Shown here: positions 26,667 through 35,465 of the stretch, one piece after another
Layout: each line of letters begins with the position of its first letter
Numbering within the stretch: position 1 is the stretch's first letter
Source: Actinomycetota bacterium
GTDB lineage: Bacteria > Actinomycetota > Actinomycetes > Actinomycetales > Dermatophilaceae
Assembly: GCA_020161815.1 (NCBI GenBank)
Contig: JAIUOP010000013.1
Coordinates: forward strand, 1-64,000
Direction of reading: 5' to 3'
Length of the DNA stretch: 64,000 bases
Notes under the pieces: generated by a model
Told to the model about the DNA's origin: nothing
Databases searched by the model: none
What the model saw: only the letters and a program-made list of their open reading frames with translations
Position numbers and translations under genes: made by a program

Positions 26667-27254
26667 ATGACGTCCTGGGAGACCCACCCGTTGACCCCTG
26701 AGCGCTTCGAGGACTTCGCGGACGTGGTCAACCCGAACCGCCGCGAGAACCACTGCTGGTGCCTCTCGCACCGCCTCGGCGCCGCACGGATCCGGGAGCT
26801 CGGCGGGGACGGGCCGACCCCGCGAGAGCACGCCATGCGCGCGGTGGCGGCGCAGCGAACCCGACCCGGCGCCGTGACCTACGCGGACGGCACACCGGTG
26901 GGCTGGTGCTCGATCAGCCCGAGGACCGCGATCCCCAAGCTAGAGGCGAGCGAGCTCATCACGCGCGTCGACGACGTCGACGTGTGGAGCATCATCTGCC
27001 TGGTCGTGCGTGGCGGGCACCGACGCAAGGGCGTCGTGCACCACATGCTCGAGGGAGCCCTGGCCCACGCCAGGAGGCACGGGGCGCCGGCGGTCGAGGC
27101 CTATCCGGTCGACCCGGGCGGCACACGCATGGACCTGACGATGGCCTTCGTGGGGACCAGGGCGATGTTCGAGGCGGCCGGCTTCGAGGTGATCGCCGAG
27201 ACCGGGGCGGTCGCGAGCAGGATGCCGCGCCTGGTCATGCGCCACACCTTCTGA
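26667..27254 (+). CDS. GNAT family N-acetyltransferase
   Basis: Acetyltransferase of 195 residues. The acetyl-CoA-binding core is WSIICLVVRGGHRRKGVVHHMLEGALAHAR (about 105-140), with RGGHRRKG acting as the Q/RxxGxG/A loop. The tail shows the AMFEAAGFEV pattern that closes GNAT domains. The start at ATG 26667 is chosen over an in-frame GTG 36 bases upstream because the conserved region begins close by. An Asn/Cys/Trp-rich N-terminus (RRENHCWCLSHRL) is like that of a GNAT subgroup of unknown substrate. Two strong palindromes upstream suggest dedicated regulation. Confidence 0.8.
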   Translation: MTSWETHPLTPERFEDFADVVNPNRRENHCWCLSHRLGAARIRELGGDGPTPREHAMRAVAAQRTRPGAVTYADGTPVGWCSISPRTAIPKLEASELITRVDDVDVWSIICLVVRGGHRRKGVVHHMLEGALAHARRHGAPAVEAYPVDPGGTRMDLTMAFVGTRAMFEAAGFEVIAETGAVASRMPRLVMRHTF

Positions 27255-27337
27255 CACCGCGGGAGCCGGGGCTCCCGACACGCCCGGCAACGTTGACCTC
27301 CCACGTCACACGGGTCACGAGCGTCACTCTTGTGCGC

Positions 27338-27571
27338 ATGGCCCTCGCCTCGTCCTGGGAGACGACACCGGCAACGCACTCGGTGTCGGGTCTGGCGCTG
27401 CCCGGTCAGCGCCACGTTCGCGCGATTCCGGCCTACCCGGCCGGCCGCCACCGGGGTGCCCGTCGCTCGTTCTGGGCCTCCCTCGCCAGCGCCCTGACGC
27501 CACGTCGCGCCCACGTGGGACGTCATCGCGTCGGCATGACCACGACCTACCGCGGTCGCCACAGCGCCTGA
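27338..27571 (+). CDS. Small basic hypothetical protein (77 residues)
   Basis: Open frame from ATG 27338 to TGA 27571 with strongly G/C third positions, so probably coding. The product is rich in Arg and His (GRHRGARRSFWASL, TPRRAHVGRHRVG) and has no membrane segment. It ends five bases before the AlkZ-like pseudogene starts in the same direction, suggesting one transcript. No family is recognised. Confidence 0.45.
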   Translation: MALASSWETTPATHSVSGLALPGQRHVRAIPAYPAGRHRGARRSFWASLASALTPRRAHVGRHRVGMTTTYRGRHSA

Positions 27572-27576
27572 CGCCC

Positions 27577-28538
27577 GTGACCGCACGCGTGGACCACGCG
27601 TGGGTCCTGCGCCGCCGGCTGGCGACCCAACGCCTCACCGGCGCCCCGCTGCCGCGGGCCGTGGACGCCGTCCGGCTCCTCACCGGCGTCCAGAGCCAGG
27701 ACGCGCCGCTGGCGCACCTTTCGCTCGGGTTGCGCACGCGCACCCCCACGTATGCCGCGGGGCTGGCCGAGCAGGCGACCGGCGCCTTCACGCGCACCCA
27801 CATCCTGCGCCCGACCTGGCACTTCGTCGTGGTCGAGGACCTGCGGTGGATCCAGGCCCTGACCGGCCCGAAGGTGCTCTCCGGCCTGGCAGGCAGGTCA
27901 CCGCACTCATCTGCGGCGGTCCACCGGCCGGATCGTCCGGCGCCGAGCACACCTACGTCCTCGTTGACTAGGCGATCACACCCTCCCCCGACGACGACCT
28001 CCCGGGGCGCGACGCTCAGGAGGCGGTGCGCCGCCTCGTCCACCGCTTCATGGCCGGACACGGCCCGGCCGATGATCGGGACCTGACCCGCTGGAGCACA
28101 CTCACCCTCGGCCAGGTCCGGCCGGCCCTGGCCGACCTCGAGTCCGGCGGACAGCTGACGCGTGTCGAGCTGGACGGCGCACCCCTCTGGTACGACCCGA
28201 GCGCCCCGGCCCGCACCTCCCGATGCCCCGGCGCCCTGCTCCTGTCCACCTTCGACGAGGCGACCCTGACCTATGCCCGGACCGGCTTCCCCCAAAGCGC
28301 AAAGCACCTGGACCGGACCCGGCTGGTCAGCCAGTCCGGCGGTGGCACCGTCCTCATCGCGGGCGTGGACGTCGGACTCTGGCGCCGCACCGTCACCGCT
28401 GACCGCGTCGACGTGCAGGTCCGTCCAGAAGTCGCCCTCGCACCGGAGCAGGTGCAGGCCCTCGAGGACGCGGCGGCCGCGTTCGGACGCTTCCTCAAGC
28501 GCGACGCCAGCCTCACCGTCGACGCCGTCCCGGCCTGA
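27577..28538 (+). pseudogene. Broken winged-helix (AlkZ/YcaQ-like, HTH_42) protein
   Basis: Remnant of a winged-helix DNA-binding protein of the AlkZ/YcaQ family, whose better-known members are DNA glycosylases. The first part (WVLRRRLATQRL, GVQSQDAPLAHLSLGLR, TWHFVVVEDLRWI) reads in one frame to about 27888. Family residues then continue one frame off: ALICGG and EHTYVLVD, followed by an in-frame TAG at 27969-27971, then RRLVHRFMAGHGPADDRDLTRWS to the end. Against the usual 350-380 residues, roughly 40-50 residues are missing at the junction. The lesion is thus a deletion with frameshift plus a nonsense codon. Start GTG 27577. Confidence 0.75.
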
Positions 28539-28616
28539 TCGAACGTCTGCCCCGCCCGATCGACGCCGTCCCGGCCTGATCGGACGTCGGCCCCGCCCGA
28601 TCGACGCCGTCCCGGT
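28520..28616 (+). repeat. 41-bp tandem repeat at the pseudogene end
   Basis: Two full 41-base units (28520-28560 and 28561-28601, differing at two positions) plus 15 bases of a third, each beginning CGACGCCGTCCCGG. The first unit contains the last codons of the broken gene, so its 3' end has been duplicated. Confidence 0.8.
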
Positions 28617-28673
28617 CCTTTTCGACGCGGTCCCCGGCCTGGTCACCGAGAGCACGCTCGATGGCCCACAGCA

Positions 28674-28722
28674 CGAAGGGCGTCACCACACACCCCTGCC
28701 CGGGGAGTGGTGACGCCCTTCG
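28674..28722. terminator. Long hairpin terminator after the LysM gene
   Basis: Perfect 16-bp arms CGAAGGGCGTCACCAC (28674-28689) and GTGGTGACGCCCTTCG (28707-28722) with a 17-base loop, placed between the convergent pseudogene and LysM gene. Confidence 0.8.
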
Positions 28723-28771
28723 CTCCGGAGCCGGGTCGAGGGGCTCCGGTGGCTGAGTCGGGTCGAGGGAC

Positions 28772-29170
28772 TCAGTGCGCGGGGATGACGAGGGTGGCTC
28801 CGGCGCTGATGGCCGAGCTGTCCAGGTTGTTCGCGATCTGCAGACGAGCCACCCCGTCGGCCACGCCGGGCAGTTCACGCGCGGCGATCCCGGACAGGGT
28901 TTCCCCCGCAGCGACCGTGATCGTCGAGGCCGGCATGCTCGCAGCGGTGGCCGGGGTGGCAGTCGCCGAACGCACGCCGAGCAGCGTGACCACGGAAACG
29001 AGGGCGAGCACGAGCATCGTGAGGGCGAGGCGGCCGCGCCGGGTGAGCCGGAACCCCGTCGTCGCGGCGGCCACCTCGGGGGCCGGGGGGACGAGCGCAA
29101 GGTGGCGGCGCTGCGGCATACGGCTCGACGAACCGGTGAGGGCCACCTCGTCCCAGGTCACTGCGCTCAT
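28772..29170 (-). CDS. LysM-domain membrane protein divergent from lexA (ChiZ/DivS position)
   Basis: Protein of 132 residues with a cytoplasmic N-terminus, one membrane helix (about 42-62, LALTMLVLALVSVVTLLGV) and a C-terminal LysM module (about 80-130, TVAAGETLSGIAARELP, LQIANNLDSSAISAGATLVIP) that should bind peptidoglycan outside the cell. ATG 29170 is chosen because GGGAGG lies about six bases upstream. It occupies the place of Rv2719c (ChiZ) in mycobacteria and DivS in Corynebacterium: divergent from lexA, carrying a LysM-like segment, SOS-induced and linked to division arrest. A LexA-like site lies right before its start. Function in division is inferred from synteny. Confidence 0.82.
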   Translation of the reverse strand: MSAVTWDEVALTGSSSRMPQRRHLALVPPAPEVAAATTGFRLTRRGRLALTMLVLALVSVVTLLGVRSATATPATAASMPASTITVAAGETLSGIAARELPGVADGVARLQIANNLDSSAISAGATLVIPAH

Positions 29171-29179
29171 GTCTGCCTC

Positions 29180-29264
29180 CCGAAAGTCTGTTCGATAGTA
29201 CGTCTGTACGATGTCTAGCACGCTTGTTCGAGAAAGTGCAAGACACGCTCGAACAATTGTTTGA
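29180..29264. promoter_or_regulatory. LexA boxes between the LysM gene and lexA
   Basis: TCGAACAATTGTTTGA at 29249-29264 matches the SOS box at 11 of 12 positions. Two weaker sites flank it: TAGCACGCTTGTTCGA (29216-29231, one perfect half) and, on the minus strand, TCGAACAGACTTTCGG (29180-29195, 10 of 12), ten bases upstream of the LysM start. Both genes should be LexA-repressed. Confidence 0.75.
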
Positions 29265-29358
29265 AACCGATGTGGTCACCCGGTAGGTTCGGGGCCACGG
29301 GAAAAGACTGACAGGGAGCACTGACAGGCCTCCTGACCTGCGGAAACGAGGAGAGACC

Positions 29359-30102
29359 ATGGCGAGTGGGCGCAACAGCGAGGACAACATCCACGAGCTG
29401 CCCGACCGCGACACCGCGGAGGGTGGCCTCACGACGCGCCAGCGCAAGGTCCTCGAGGTGATCCGCAACTCGGTTGACCGGCGGGGCTATCCCCCGAGCA
29501 TCCGGGAGATCGGCGACGCCGTCGGCCTGACCTCGCCGAGCTCGGTCGCGCACCAGCTCGCCTCGCTGGAGCGCAAGGGCTTCCTGCGTCGCGATCCCAA
29601 CCGGCCCCGCGCCATCGAGGTCGTCTCCCCCGATGCCCCCGGCGCGCCCGGCTACCGCGGCCCGAGCGTCTCCTCAGCCGACCCCGACGCCGTCCACGAC
29701 GAGACCGGCCTGCACGACTCCCGCCCCGAGGCCTCCTACGTCCCGGTGGTCGGCCAGATCGCCGCGGGCGTGCCGATCACCGCCGAGGAGGTCGTCGAGG
29801 ACGTCTTCCCCCTCCCCAAGCAGATCGTCGGCGAGGGCACCCTGTTCCTGCTCAAGGTCACCGGTGAGTCGATGATCGACGCCGCCATCTGCGACGGCGA
29901 CTGGGTCGTCGTCCGCCAGCAGCCGACGGCCGACAACGGCGACATCGTGGCGGCGATGCTCGACAACGAGGCGACGGTCAAGACCTTCAAGCGCAAGGAC
30001 GGCAAGGTCTGGCTGCTCCCCCACAACCCCGACTTCAGCCCGATCGACGGCGACCACGCGACGATCCTGGGCAAGGTCACCGCGGTGCTGCGCCGGATCT
30101 GA
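29359..30102 (+). CDS. lexA: LexA repressor
   Basis: SOS master repressor of 247 residues. The N-terminal winged helix (about 24-88) has [36 protein letters not shown] and [16 protein letters not shown] flexible linker follows, then the S24 self-cleaving domain with the Ala136-Gly137 cleavage site (IAAGVPI), nucleophile Ser171 (GESMID) and general base Lys208 (ATVKTFK). RecA-DNA filaments trigger cleavage and de-repression. ATG 29359 has GAGGAGAG just upstream. LexA boxes at 29180-29264 show autoregulation and control of the divergent LysM gene. Confidence 0.97.
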   Translation: MASGRNSEDNIHELPDRDTAEGGLTTRQRKVLEVIRNSVDRRGYPPSIREIGDAVGLTSPSSVAHQLASLERKGFLRRDPNRPRAIEVVSPDAPGAPGYRGPSVSSADPDAVHDETGLHDSRPEASYVPVVGQIAAGVPITAEEVVEDVFPLPKQIVGEGTLFLLKVTGESMIDAAICDGDWVVVRQQPTADNGDIVAAMLDNEATVKTFKRKDGKVWLLPHNPDFSPIDGDHATILGKVTAVLRRI

Positions 30103-30116
30103 TCGGTCCCTTGGGG

Positions 30117-30539
30117 TCAGTCGTCGCGGTCGCCGAGCCAGGTGAGCACGCGCTGGCAGGCGGCGGTGACGTCGCTGAGGAGCTCGGCCTCGACCCAGAG
30201 CTCGCGCCACTCGTTGTCGGTCGAGCGCACGGCCCGGCGCAGCACCTGGCGTGACTTCTCGACGACCCCGTCGGTCAGCGGCACCGCACCGCCGACGAGC
30301 CACTCCGGCCGATAGGGCTCGGCCTGCGCCGCTGCGGGATTGAGCGAGGCACCGACCGCGCCCGCGGCCGCCAGGGCCTCGGACATCTCCGGCGCCTCGA
30401 CGTAGCCGGGGTTGAGGAGCACTTCGTCCAGCGCCCCGAGGACCCGCTCGGTGCGGGCCGGCGGATCCAGCTCCTCGAGGTCCCCGAGGAAGTCCAGTGC
30501 GTCGTCGTTCTCGAAGACCCCGGTGCCGATCGCTCCCAT
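30117..30539 (-). CDS. DUF4259 domain-containing protein
   Basis: Small soluble protein of 140 residues. The N-terminus MGAIGTGVFENDDALDFLGDL is the DUF4259 signature (the family usually opens with G.wG.g.FeND.a.DwL), followed by helical segments with many Ala and Glu. ATG 30539 is chosen because the signature starts there. It is convergent with lexA, with 14 bases between the stops. Function unknown. Confidence 0.75.
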   Translation of the reverse strand: MGAIGTGVFENDDALDFLGDLEELDPPARTERVLGALDEVLLNPGYVEAPEMSEALAAAGAVGASLNPAAAQAEPYRPEWLVGGAVPLTDGVVEKSRQVLRRAVRSTDNEWRELWVEAELLSDVTAACQRVLTWLGDRDD

Positions 30540-30566
30540 GGGCCGCAACGCTACTCGCCCGGGCCC

Positions 30567-31070
30567 TCAGTGCGGCAGGGGGTTGATCCGCTGCCAGTAG
30601 GAGCAGTCGATCCGCCGGCCGAACTTCCGCCCGAGCTCGCGCATCGTCCCCACGTGGTCGAAGCCGAGCGAGCGGTGCAGCGCCTCGCTGGCCGGGTTCG
30701 GCAGGGCGACGACGCCGACGAGGCTGTGCACGCCGGCTCGGTCGAGGGCGTCGATGAGCGCGGCATACAACGCCCGCCCGACGCCCTGGCCAGCGGCCTG
30801 CGGCGCGAGGTAGACCGAGAGCTCGCGCACGTCGTAGAGCGGTCGTGGCCGGTAGGCGCCCGAGGCGGCGTAGCCCAGGACGGCCCCGTCACGCTCGGCC
30901 ACGAGGAACCGGTCGGGCGCCGCGAGCTGGCGGACCTTGGCGCTGATGACCTCGTGCCCGACGAGCTCGTCGAGGAAGAGCGCGGTCGAGGTGGCGATGT
31001 AGTGGTCATAGATCTGCGCGAGGGCCTCGATGTCGCTCGGCGCGACGTCACGGATGACGAGCTCAGCCAT
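30567..31070 (-). CDS. GNAT acetyltransferase, phosphinothricin-acetyltransferase-like
   Basis: Acetyltransferase of 167 residues close in pattern to PAT/Bar/YncA-type enzymes: IRDVAPSDIEALAQIYDHYIATSTA at the N-terminus, RELSVYLAPQAAGQGVGRALYAALID as the acetyl-CoA loop and ALHRSLGFDHVGTMRELGRKFGR at the end. These enzymes acetylate amino groups of amino acids such as methionine sulfoximine or phosphinothricin; the natural substrate here is unknown. The ATG at 31070 overlaps the sir2 stop by eight bases, so the acetyltransferase and the Sir2 deacylase are made from one message. Confidence 0.85.
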   Translation of the reverse strand: MAELVIRDVAPSDIEALAQIYDHYIATSTALFLDELVGHEVISAKVRQLAAPDRFLVAERDGAVLGYAASGAYRPRPLYDVRELSVYLAPQAAGQGVGRALYAALIDALDRAGVHSLVGVVALPNPASEALHRSLGFDHVGTMRELGRKFGRRIDCSYWQRINPLPH

Positions 31071-31932
31071 GGTTTGAGCTCCAATTCGCCAGTGCCGCAA
31101 GGCTGCTCCCCAAGGGGGCATCGAGGTGGTGGGTCACCAGCTCCTGCCCCCGCACCGGTCCGCGCGTGATCGCCAGGACCGGTATGCCGTGGCTCGCGGC
31201 CCGCCGCACGAACCGCAGGCCGCTCATCACCTGCAACGAGGTGCCGAGCACGAGCAGGGCCGGCGCCGCATCGGTGAGCGCAAAGCACCGCTCGACGCGC
31301 TCCTTGGGCACGCTGCCGCCGAAGAAGACGACATCGGGTTTGACGCGGTCGCTGCCGCAGTACGGACAGACCGGCTGGACGAAGCCCTCGACGACGGCAT
31401 CGGCGAGGACGATGTCCCCGTCGGGCCGGATCTGGCTGGTCACCTGCGATCCGTCCGGTGCCGTCCCGGTCGCCAGGGCGGCGAAACCGGGGTTCGCCTC
31501 CGCCATGAGGGCCTGGAGGAAGTCCCGGTCGATCCGCGCGCCGCAGGCCAGGCACGTCACCTCGGCGAGCGAGCCGTGCAGCTCGATGACCTCTCGGGTG
31601 CCGGCGCGCTGGTGCAGGCCGTCGACGTTCTGGGTGATGACGGCACCGACCCGGCCGGCACGCTGCAGCCGGGCGAGCGCCTCATGGCCGACATTGGGCT
31701 CGGCCTGGGTGAACCGGCCCCACCCGACGAAGCTTCGAGCCCAATAGCGCTGTCGCGCAGCACTGGTGGCGACGAACTCGCCGTGCTCCATCGGCTGCAC
31801 CCGGCGCGTGCCGTCCGGCCCGCGGTAGTCGGGGATGCCACTCTCGGTGGAGATGCCCGCCCCGGTGAGCACGAGCGTGCCCGGGTGGGCGTGCAGCGTC
31901 TCGGCGAGCGCGGTGAACACGGGATCGGGCAC
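31063..31932 (-). CDS. Sir2 family NAD-dependent deacylase
   Basis: Sirtuin of 289 residues that removes acyl groups from lysines using NAD. The Rossmann fold elements GAGISTESGIPDYRG, TQNVDGLH and ELHGS (catalytic His) are all present, as is a four-cysteine zinc module (CLACG and CPYCG). Two later NAD contacts read FFGGSVP and GTSLQVMSGL. It corresponds to a class II-type bacterial sirtuin. GTG 31932 is taken as the start because upstream in-frame codons (from ATG 31971) only encode the dispersed 20-bp repeat; neither start has a good ribosome-binding site. It is coupled to the acetyltransferase gene downstream. Confidence 0.88.
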   Translation of the reverse strand: MPDPVFTALAETLHAHPGTLVLTGAGISTESGIPDYRGPDGTRRVQPMEHGEFVATSAARQRYWARSFVGWGRFTQAEPNVGHEALARLQRAGRVGAVITQNVDGLHQRAGTREVIELHGSLAEVTCLACGARIDRDFLQALMAEANPGFAALATGTAPDGSQVTSQIRPDGDIVLADAVVEGFVQPVCPYCGSDRVKPDVVFFGGSVPKERVERCFALTDAAPALLVLGTSLQVMSGLRFVRRAASHGIPVLAITRGPVRGQELVTHHLDAPLGSSLAALANWSSNHG

Positions 31933-31945
31933 GCGTCCAAGTATC

Positions 31946-31965
31946 GGTGAGCGGACGGCATACAC
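31946..31965 (+). repeat. Dispersed 20-bp repeat, copy 2
   Basis: Matches GGTGAGCGGACGGCATACGG at 18 of 20 positions and forms the small hairpin GGACG-N7-CGTCC. It lies in the divergent region between sir2 and the LysR gene. Confidence 0.65.
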
Positions 31966-32005
31966 GTCCATAGGTGAGATCGATGAAACCTCGCCTTTGG
32001 ATAAT

Positions 32006-32024
32006 GTCCAGTTATAGGCTGGAC
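32006..32024 (+). promoter_or_regulatory. Inverted repeat before the LysR-type gene
   Basis: GTCCAG-TTATAGG-CTGGAC lies four bases before the LysR start and within the short divergent region with sir2. It is a probable autoregulatory site for the LysR-type protein, with TTATAGG possibly doubling as a -10 element of a short-leader or leaderless transcript. Confidence 0.45.
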
Positions 32025-32027
32025 CTC

Positions 32028-32969
32028 ATGATCGACACTGCCGGCCTGCGCGTCATGCGCGCCATCGCCGACGAGGGCAGCTTCACGGCGGCCGCCCACT
32101 CCCTGGGCTACTCCCAGCCGGCGATCTCCCAGATGGTGCGCCGGCTCGAGGAACGCACCGGCACCGTGCTCGTCGAGCGCATCGGGCGGTCGGTCCGGCT
32201 CACCGAGGCCGGGCTCGTGCTCGCCCGCCACGCCGGGCCGGTCCTCGCCGCCCTCGACGCCGCCGAGGAGGAGGTCGCCGCGATCGCCGGGCTGCGCTCG
32301 GGCCGGGTGCGGCTGATGGCCTTCCCGTCAGCGTCGGCAACGCTCGTGCCCAAGGCCTTGGCCTTGGTGAAGCGGACCTATCCCGATGTCTCGATCACCT
32401 TCACCGAGGCCGAGCCCCCGCAGTCGCTGGCCGCCCTGCGCGCCGGGACCTGCGACATCGCAGTCGCCTTCACCTATGCCGATGTCGACCTCGCGCGCGG
32501 TGAGGAGGACGTCGAGGGCTTCGAGGTCACCCCGCTCATCGACGACGACGTCAAGCTCGTCGTCCCCAAGGACCACCCGCTCGCCGTGAGCAAGGCCAAG
32601 GTCGCCGACCTCGCCTCGCTCGCGGACGACACCTGGATCGCCGGGTGCCCTCGCTGCCGCGGACACCTCCTGCAGGTGTGCCGGACGGCCGGCTTCGCGC
32701 CCGATGTCGCCTACGAGACCGAGGACTACGTCGCGGTCATGGGCCTGATCGCCGAGGGGCTGGGCATCGCCCTCGTGCCGGACCTCATCCTGCGCACCGT
32801 CCACCACGAGGACGTCGTCACCCTCCCGATCACGCCCTCGTCGCTGCGCCGCATCGAGGCCGTCACGACCCCGGACCTCTCGCGTGTGCCCGCGGTGCGC
32901 GCGACCCTGGACGCCCTGCTGGAAAGCGCTGCGGCCCAGCCGAAGCCGGTGCGGAGCGGCCACCGCTGA
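32028..32969 (+). CDS. LysR family transcriptional regulator
   Basis: Regulator of 313 residues. The N-terminal winged helix (about 1-65) has LRVMRAIADEGSFTAAAHSLGYSQPAISQMVRRLEERTG, the classic LysR HTH. The rest is a periplasmic-binding-protein-like effector domain (about 85-300) with YPDVSITFTEAEPPQSLAALRAGTCDIAV. Two cysteines close together (GCPRCRG near 198) are unusual and could sense redox or metal. ATG 32028 starts the HTH; the frame upstream overlaps the operator-like inverted repeat. The target may be the divergent sir2-acetyltransferase pair or its own gene. Confidence 0.87.
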   Translation: MIDTAGLRVMRAIADEGSFTAAAHSLGYSQPAISQMVRRLEERTGTVLVERIGRSVRLTEAGLVLARHAGPVLAALDAAEEEVAAIAGLRSGRVRLMAFPSASATLVPKALALVKRTYPDVSITFTEAEPPQSLAALRAGTCDIAVAFTYADVDLARGEEDVEGFEVTPLIDDDVKLVVPKDHPLAVSKAKVADLASLADDTWIAGCPRCRGHLLQVCRTAGFAPDVAYETEDYVAVMGLIAEGLGIALVPDLILRTVHHEDVVTLPITPSSLRRIEAVTTPDLSRVPAVRATLDALLESAAAQPKPVRSGHR

Positions 32970-32972
32970 CCG

Positions 32973-35465
32973 TCATCGGTCGCGCACCGCGATGCCGACC
33001 CCCGAGGCATCGCTGACCAGGGCGATGTCACCATCGCGATCGGTGCGGAAGGTCGCGTAGCCCTGCTGACGGAGCAGGGCGAGCAGTGACGGCGCCGGGT
33101 GCCCGTAGTCGTTGTCCGCTCCCACGCTGATCACCGCCGCCGGCGCGCGGACAGCGGCGAGGAAGTCCGGGTCGACGTTCGCGCTGCCGTGGTGGGGAGC
33201 CTTGACCAGGTCGAAGGATCGCGCCTGCGCGGCGAAGTCGGGGCGCCGACGCAGCTCACCGAGCAGGGCCCGCCCGGCCTCACGCTCGATGTCACCCAGG
33301 AGCAGCGCACGAGCCCCTCCGGTCTCGACGGCCAGCACCACCGAGGAGTTGTTCGGCACCGACCCCGCCTCGATCCGGCGGACCGGACCCCAGACGGTGG
33401 CCGACAGCTCACCCAGATGCAGCAGCTCGCCCTCCACGACCGGGTGGCGGGCCAGCCCTCGCGTCCGAGCCCACCGATCCACGGCGTCGACCTGCTCCGG
33501 TGGCTCGGCCACCGCGGTGGTGAGCAGTGCGCGCACGTCGCGGCCCTGGCCGACACCACTGACACCGTCGACGTGGTCGGCGTGGAAGTGGGTGAGCACC
33601 AGTGCGTCGACGACCGTGACATCGAGCCGGTCCAGGCACCCGTCGACCAGGGCCGGGTCGGGTCCGGCGTCGACGACGACTGCCCGGCCCGGGCCTGACC
33701 GCAGCACGAGGGCGTCGCCCTGGCCGACATCACAGGCCACGACGCGCCATCCCGGCGCGGGCCAGGTCGCCACTCGCGTGGGCAGGAGCGCGGCGACGCT
33801 GAGGGCCACCGCTGCCAGCGCGATCACCGGGTGGGCCGCGACGGCGAGGACCACGGAGCGGCCCAGCAGCAGGGTCAGCACGGTCAGCACCGCGAGCAGC
33901 ACCGCTCCCCGGGCGTCGTCCGGCCACGGAATGGAACCGCCGGGGACCGCGGAGAGGACCCGGCTCACCCGGGCGATGCCCAGGGTCGGCAGACCGGGCA
34001 GCCAGGCAAGCCACCCCGCCGCCGTCGGGGAGACCACGGCGACGCCGGCGCAGGCGACTCCGCCGATCGTGGCCACGGGCACGAGTGGCGCCGCGAGCAG
34101 GTTGGCCAGCACACCGACCACCGACACCGACCCCTGGAGCAGCACGATGACCGGTCCACACGCGACCTGCGCCGCGAGCGGCACCGCCAGCGCTGACCCC
34201 ATCAGGTGGAGACGGCGGACCGGGCGCGGCTGGGTGCCCGCCGACGAGGACCGCCTGCGCGACCACGTCCGCGTGCTCAACCACGTCCGCGCGCTCAGCC
34301 ACCCCGCCATTGCCTCACCCCATGGCCCGGCGAAGAGCAGGAGGCCGAGAGCGGCCAGCGTGGACAGCGCGAAGCCGTAGGACCGGGCCAGCCACGGGTC
34401 GACGACGAGGACCGCGATCACTGCACCGCCGAGCACCGGCAGGCCCACGGCGCGATGCTGTCGGCTCAGGCCGATCACCCCGATGGCACCCATGGCCGCG
34501 GCACGCAGCACGCTGGGCTCGGGCCGGGCCAGCACGACGAAGCCGGCGAGCACGAGCAGGGCCACCCACGGGCGCGCCCGCCGCGGCACCCCGACCAGGG
34601 CACACAACCCGAGGGTGAGTGCAATCACGACAGCGACGTTCGAGCCGGAGACAGCGGTCAGGTGGGTCATCCCGGTGGCGCGCATGGCGGCGTCGAGGTC
34701 GGGCGGTAGCCCGCTGGTGTCCCCGATGACCAGGCCCGGCAGGAGCCCTCGGGCGTCGGCCGGCAACCCGGAGGACGCGCCGCGCAGCCCCGCGCGGAGC
34801 TGCTCGGCGCCCCGGGCCACCAGGCCGGGCCGGGCCAGCGTCGTCGGCGAACCCCGCACGCGTAGGTCCGCGAGCGCCGGGCCCGGCGCCGGCGGAGGAC
34901 GCAGGCGCCCGGTCACCTGGATGGTCGACCACCACTGCACTTTGGCCAGCTCCGCGTCGCCCCGGAGAGTGACGGTGGCGTGCGCCGGGTGCTGGCTCCC
35001 GCGACCGCCGACCTCGACCACGTCAAGGCTGACCAGCACCTCCTCGCTGCCGAAGCGCGACGTGATGCGCCGCGGCTCGGTGCTCACCCGGCCGACGAGG
35101 GTGACTGTGGCTCCCTCGTCGGTGAGGTCGTCGAGGGGACCCAGGTGCTGGAGCAGGTCATGGGCGGTGGCACTGGCCTGGAGGAGCAGCACCGCGCCGA
35201 GGACGAGCAGACCCACCGCAGGCAGGCGCTCGGGTCCGCCATGGCGACCGCGACGGCTCGCCTGACGGCGCGCCCGTCGGTGCGCGAGGGCCCAGCCGCC
35301 GATGGCCGCGCCGGTGAGGAGGAGCGCACACAGCACCAGCCGCGAGGAGGCGCTCCACGAGAGGGTCACGGCCAGGGCGGCCCATGCGCCGCAGGAGGCG
35401 CCGAGCAGGCGAGCATCCGCCGGTGGCTCGGCACGGGTCTGCGCTGGTGGCCCCGGGCGGGTCAC
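32973..35465 (-). CDS. comEC: ComEC/Rec2 family DNA uptake channel with metallo-beta-lactamase domain
   Basis: Membrane protein of 830 residues. Three hydrophobic segments and a DUF4131-type region (about 25-200) are followed by the Competence channel domain (about 230-520, starting GLPPDLDAAMRATGMTHLTAVSGSNVAV) with many helices. The C-terminal metallo-beta-lactamase domain (about 560-800) keeps its metal ligands: LTHFHADHVDG, LGDIEREAG and APHHGSAN. In competent bacteria it carries single-stranded DNA across the membrane. GTG 35465 overlaps the comEA stop by four bases. With comEA it forms the usual two-gene unit; competence in this organism is not shown. Confidence 0.9.
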   Translation of the reverse strand: MTRPGPPAQTRAEPPADARLLGASCGAWAALAVTLSWSASSRLVLCALLLTGAAIGGWALAHRRARRQASRRGRHGGPERLPAVGLLVLGAVLLLQASATAHDLLQHLGPLDDLTDEGATVTLVGRVSTEPRRITSRFGSEEVLVSLDVVEVGGRGSQHPAHATVTLRGDAELAKVQWWSTIQVTGRLRPPPAPGPALADLRVRGSPTTLARPGLVARGAEQLRAGLRGASSGLPADARGLLPGLVIGDTSGLPPDLDAAMRATGMTHLTAVSGSNVAVVIALTLGLCALVGVPRRARPWVALLVLAGFVVLARPEPSVLRAAAMGAIGVIGLSRQHRAVGLPVLGGAVIAVLVVDPWLARSYGFALSTLAALGLLLFAGPWGEAMAGWLSARTWLSTRTWSRRRSSSAGTQPRPVRRLHLMGSALAVPLAAQVACGPVIVLLQGSVSVVGVLANLLAAPLVPVATIGGVACAGVAVVSPTAAGWLAWLPGLPTLGIARVSRVLSAVPGGSIPWPDDARGAVLLAVLTVLTLLLGRSVVLAVAAHPVIALAAVALSVAALLPTRVATWPAPGWRVVACDVGQGDALVLRSGPGRAVVVDAGPDPALVDGCLDRLDVTVVDALVLTHFHADHVDGVSGVGQGRDVRALLTTAVAEPPEQVDAVDRWARTRGLARHPVVEGELLHLGELSATVWGPVRRIEAGSVPNNSSVVLAVETGGARALLLGDIEREAGRALLGELRRRPDFAAQARSFDLVKAPHHGSANVDPDFLAAVRAPAAVISVGADNDYGHPAPSLLALLRQQGYATFRTDRDGDIALVSDASGVGIAVRDR

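Noticed and set aside
28537..28552. A LexA box (TCGAACGTCTGCCC) after the AlkZ remnant
   Set aside because: Only one half-site matches and the sequence belongs to a tandem repeat downstream of the gene.
31933..31971. ATG 31971 as the sir2 start
   Set aside because: The extra codons mainly encode the dispersed repeat (YAVRSP) and add no sirtuin residues; no ribosome-binding site is present.
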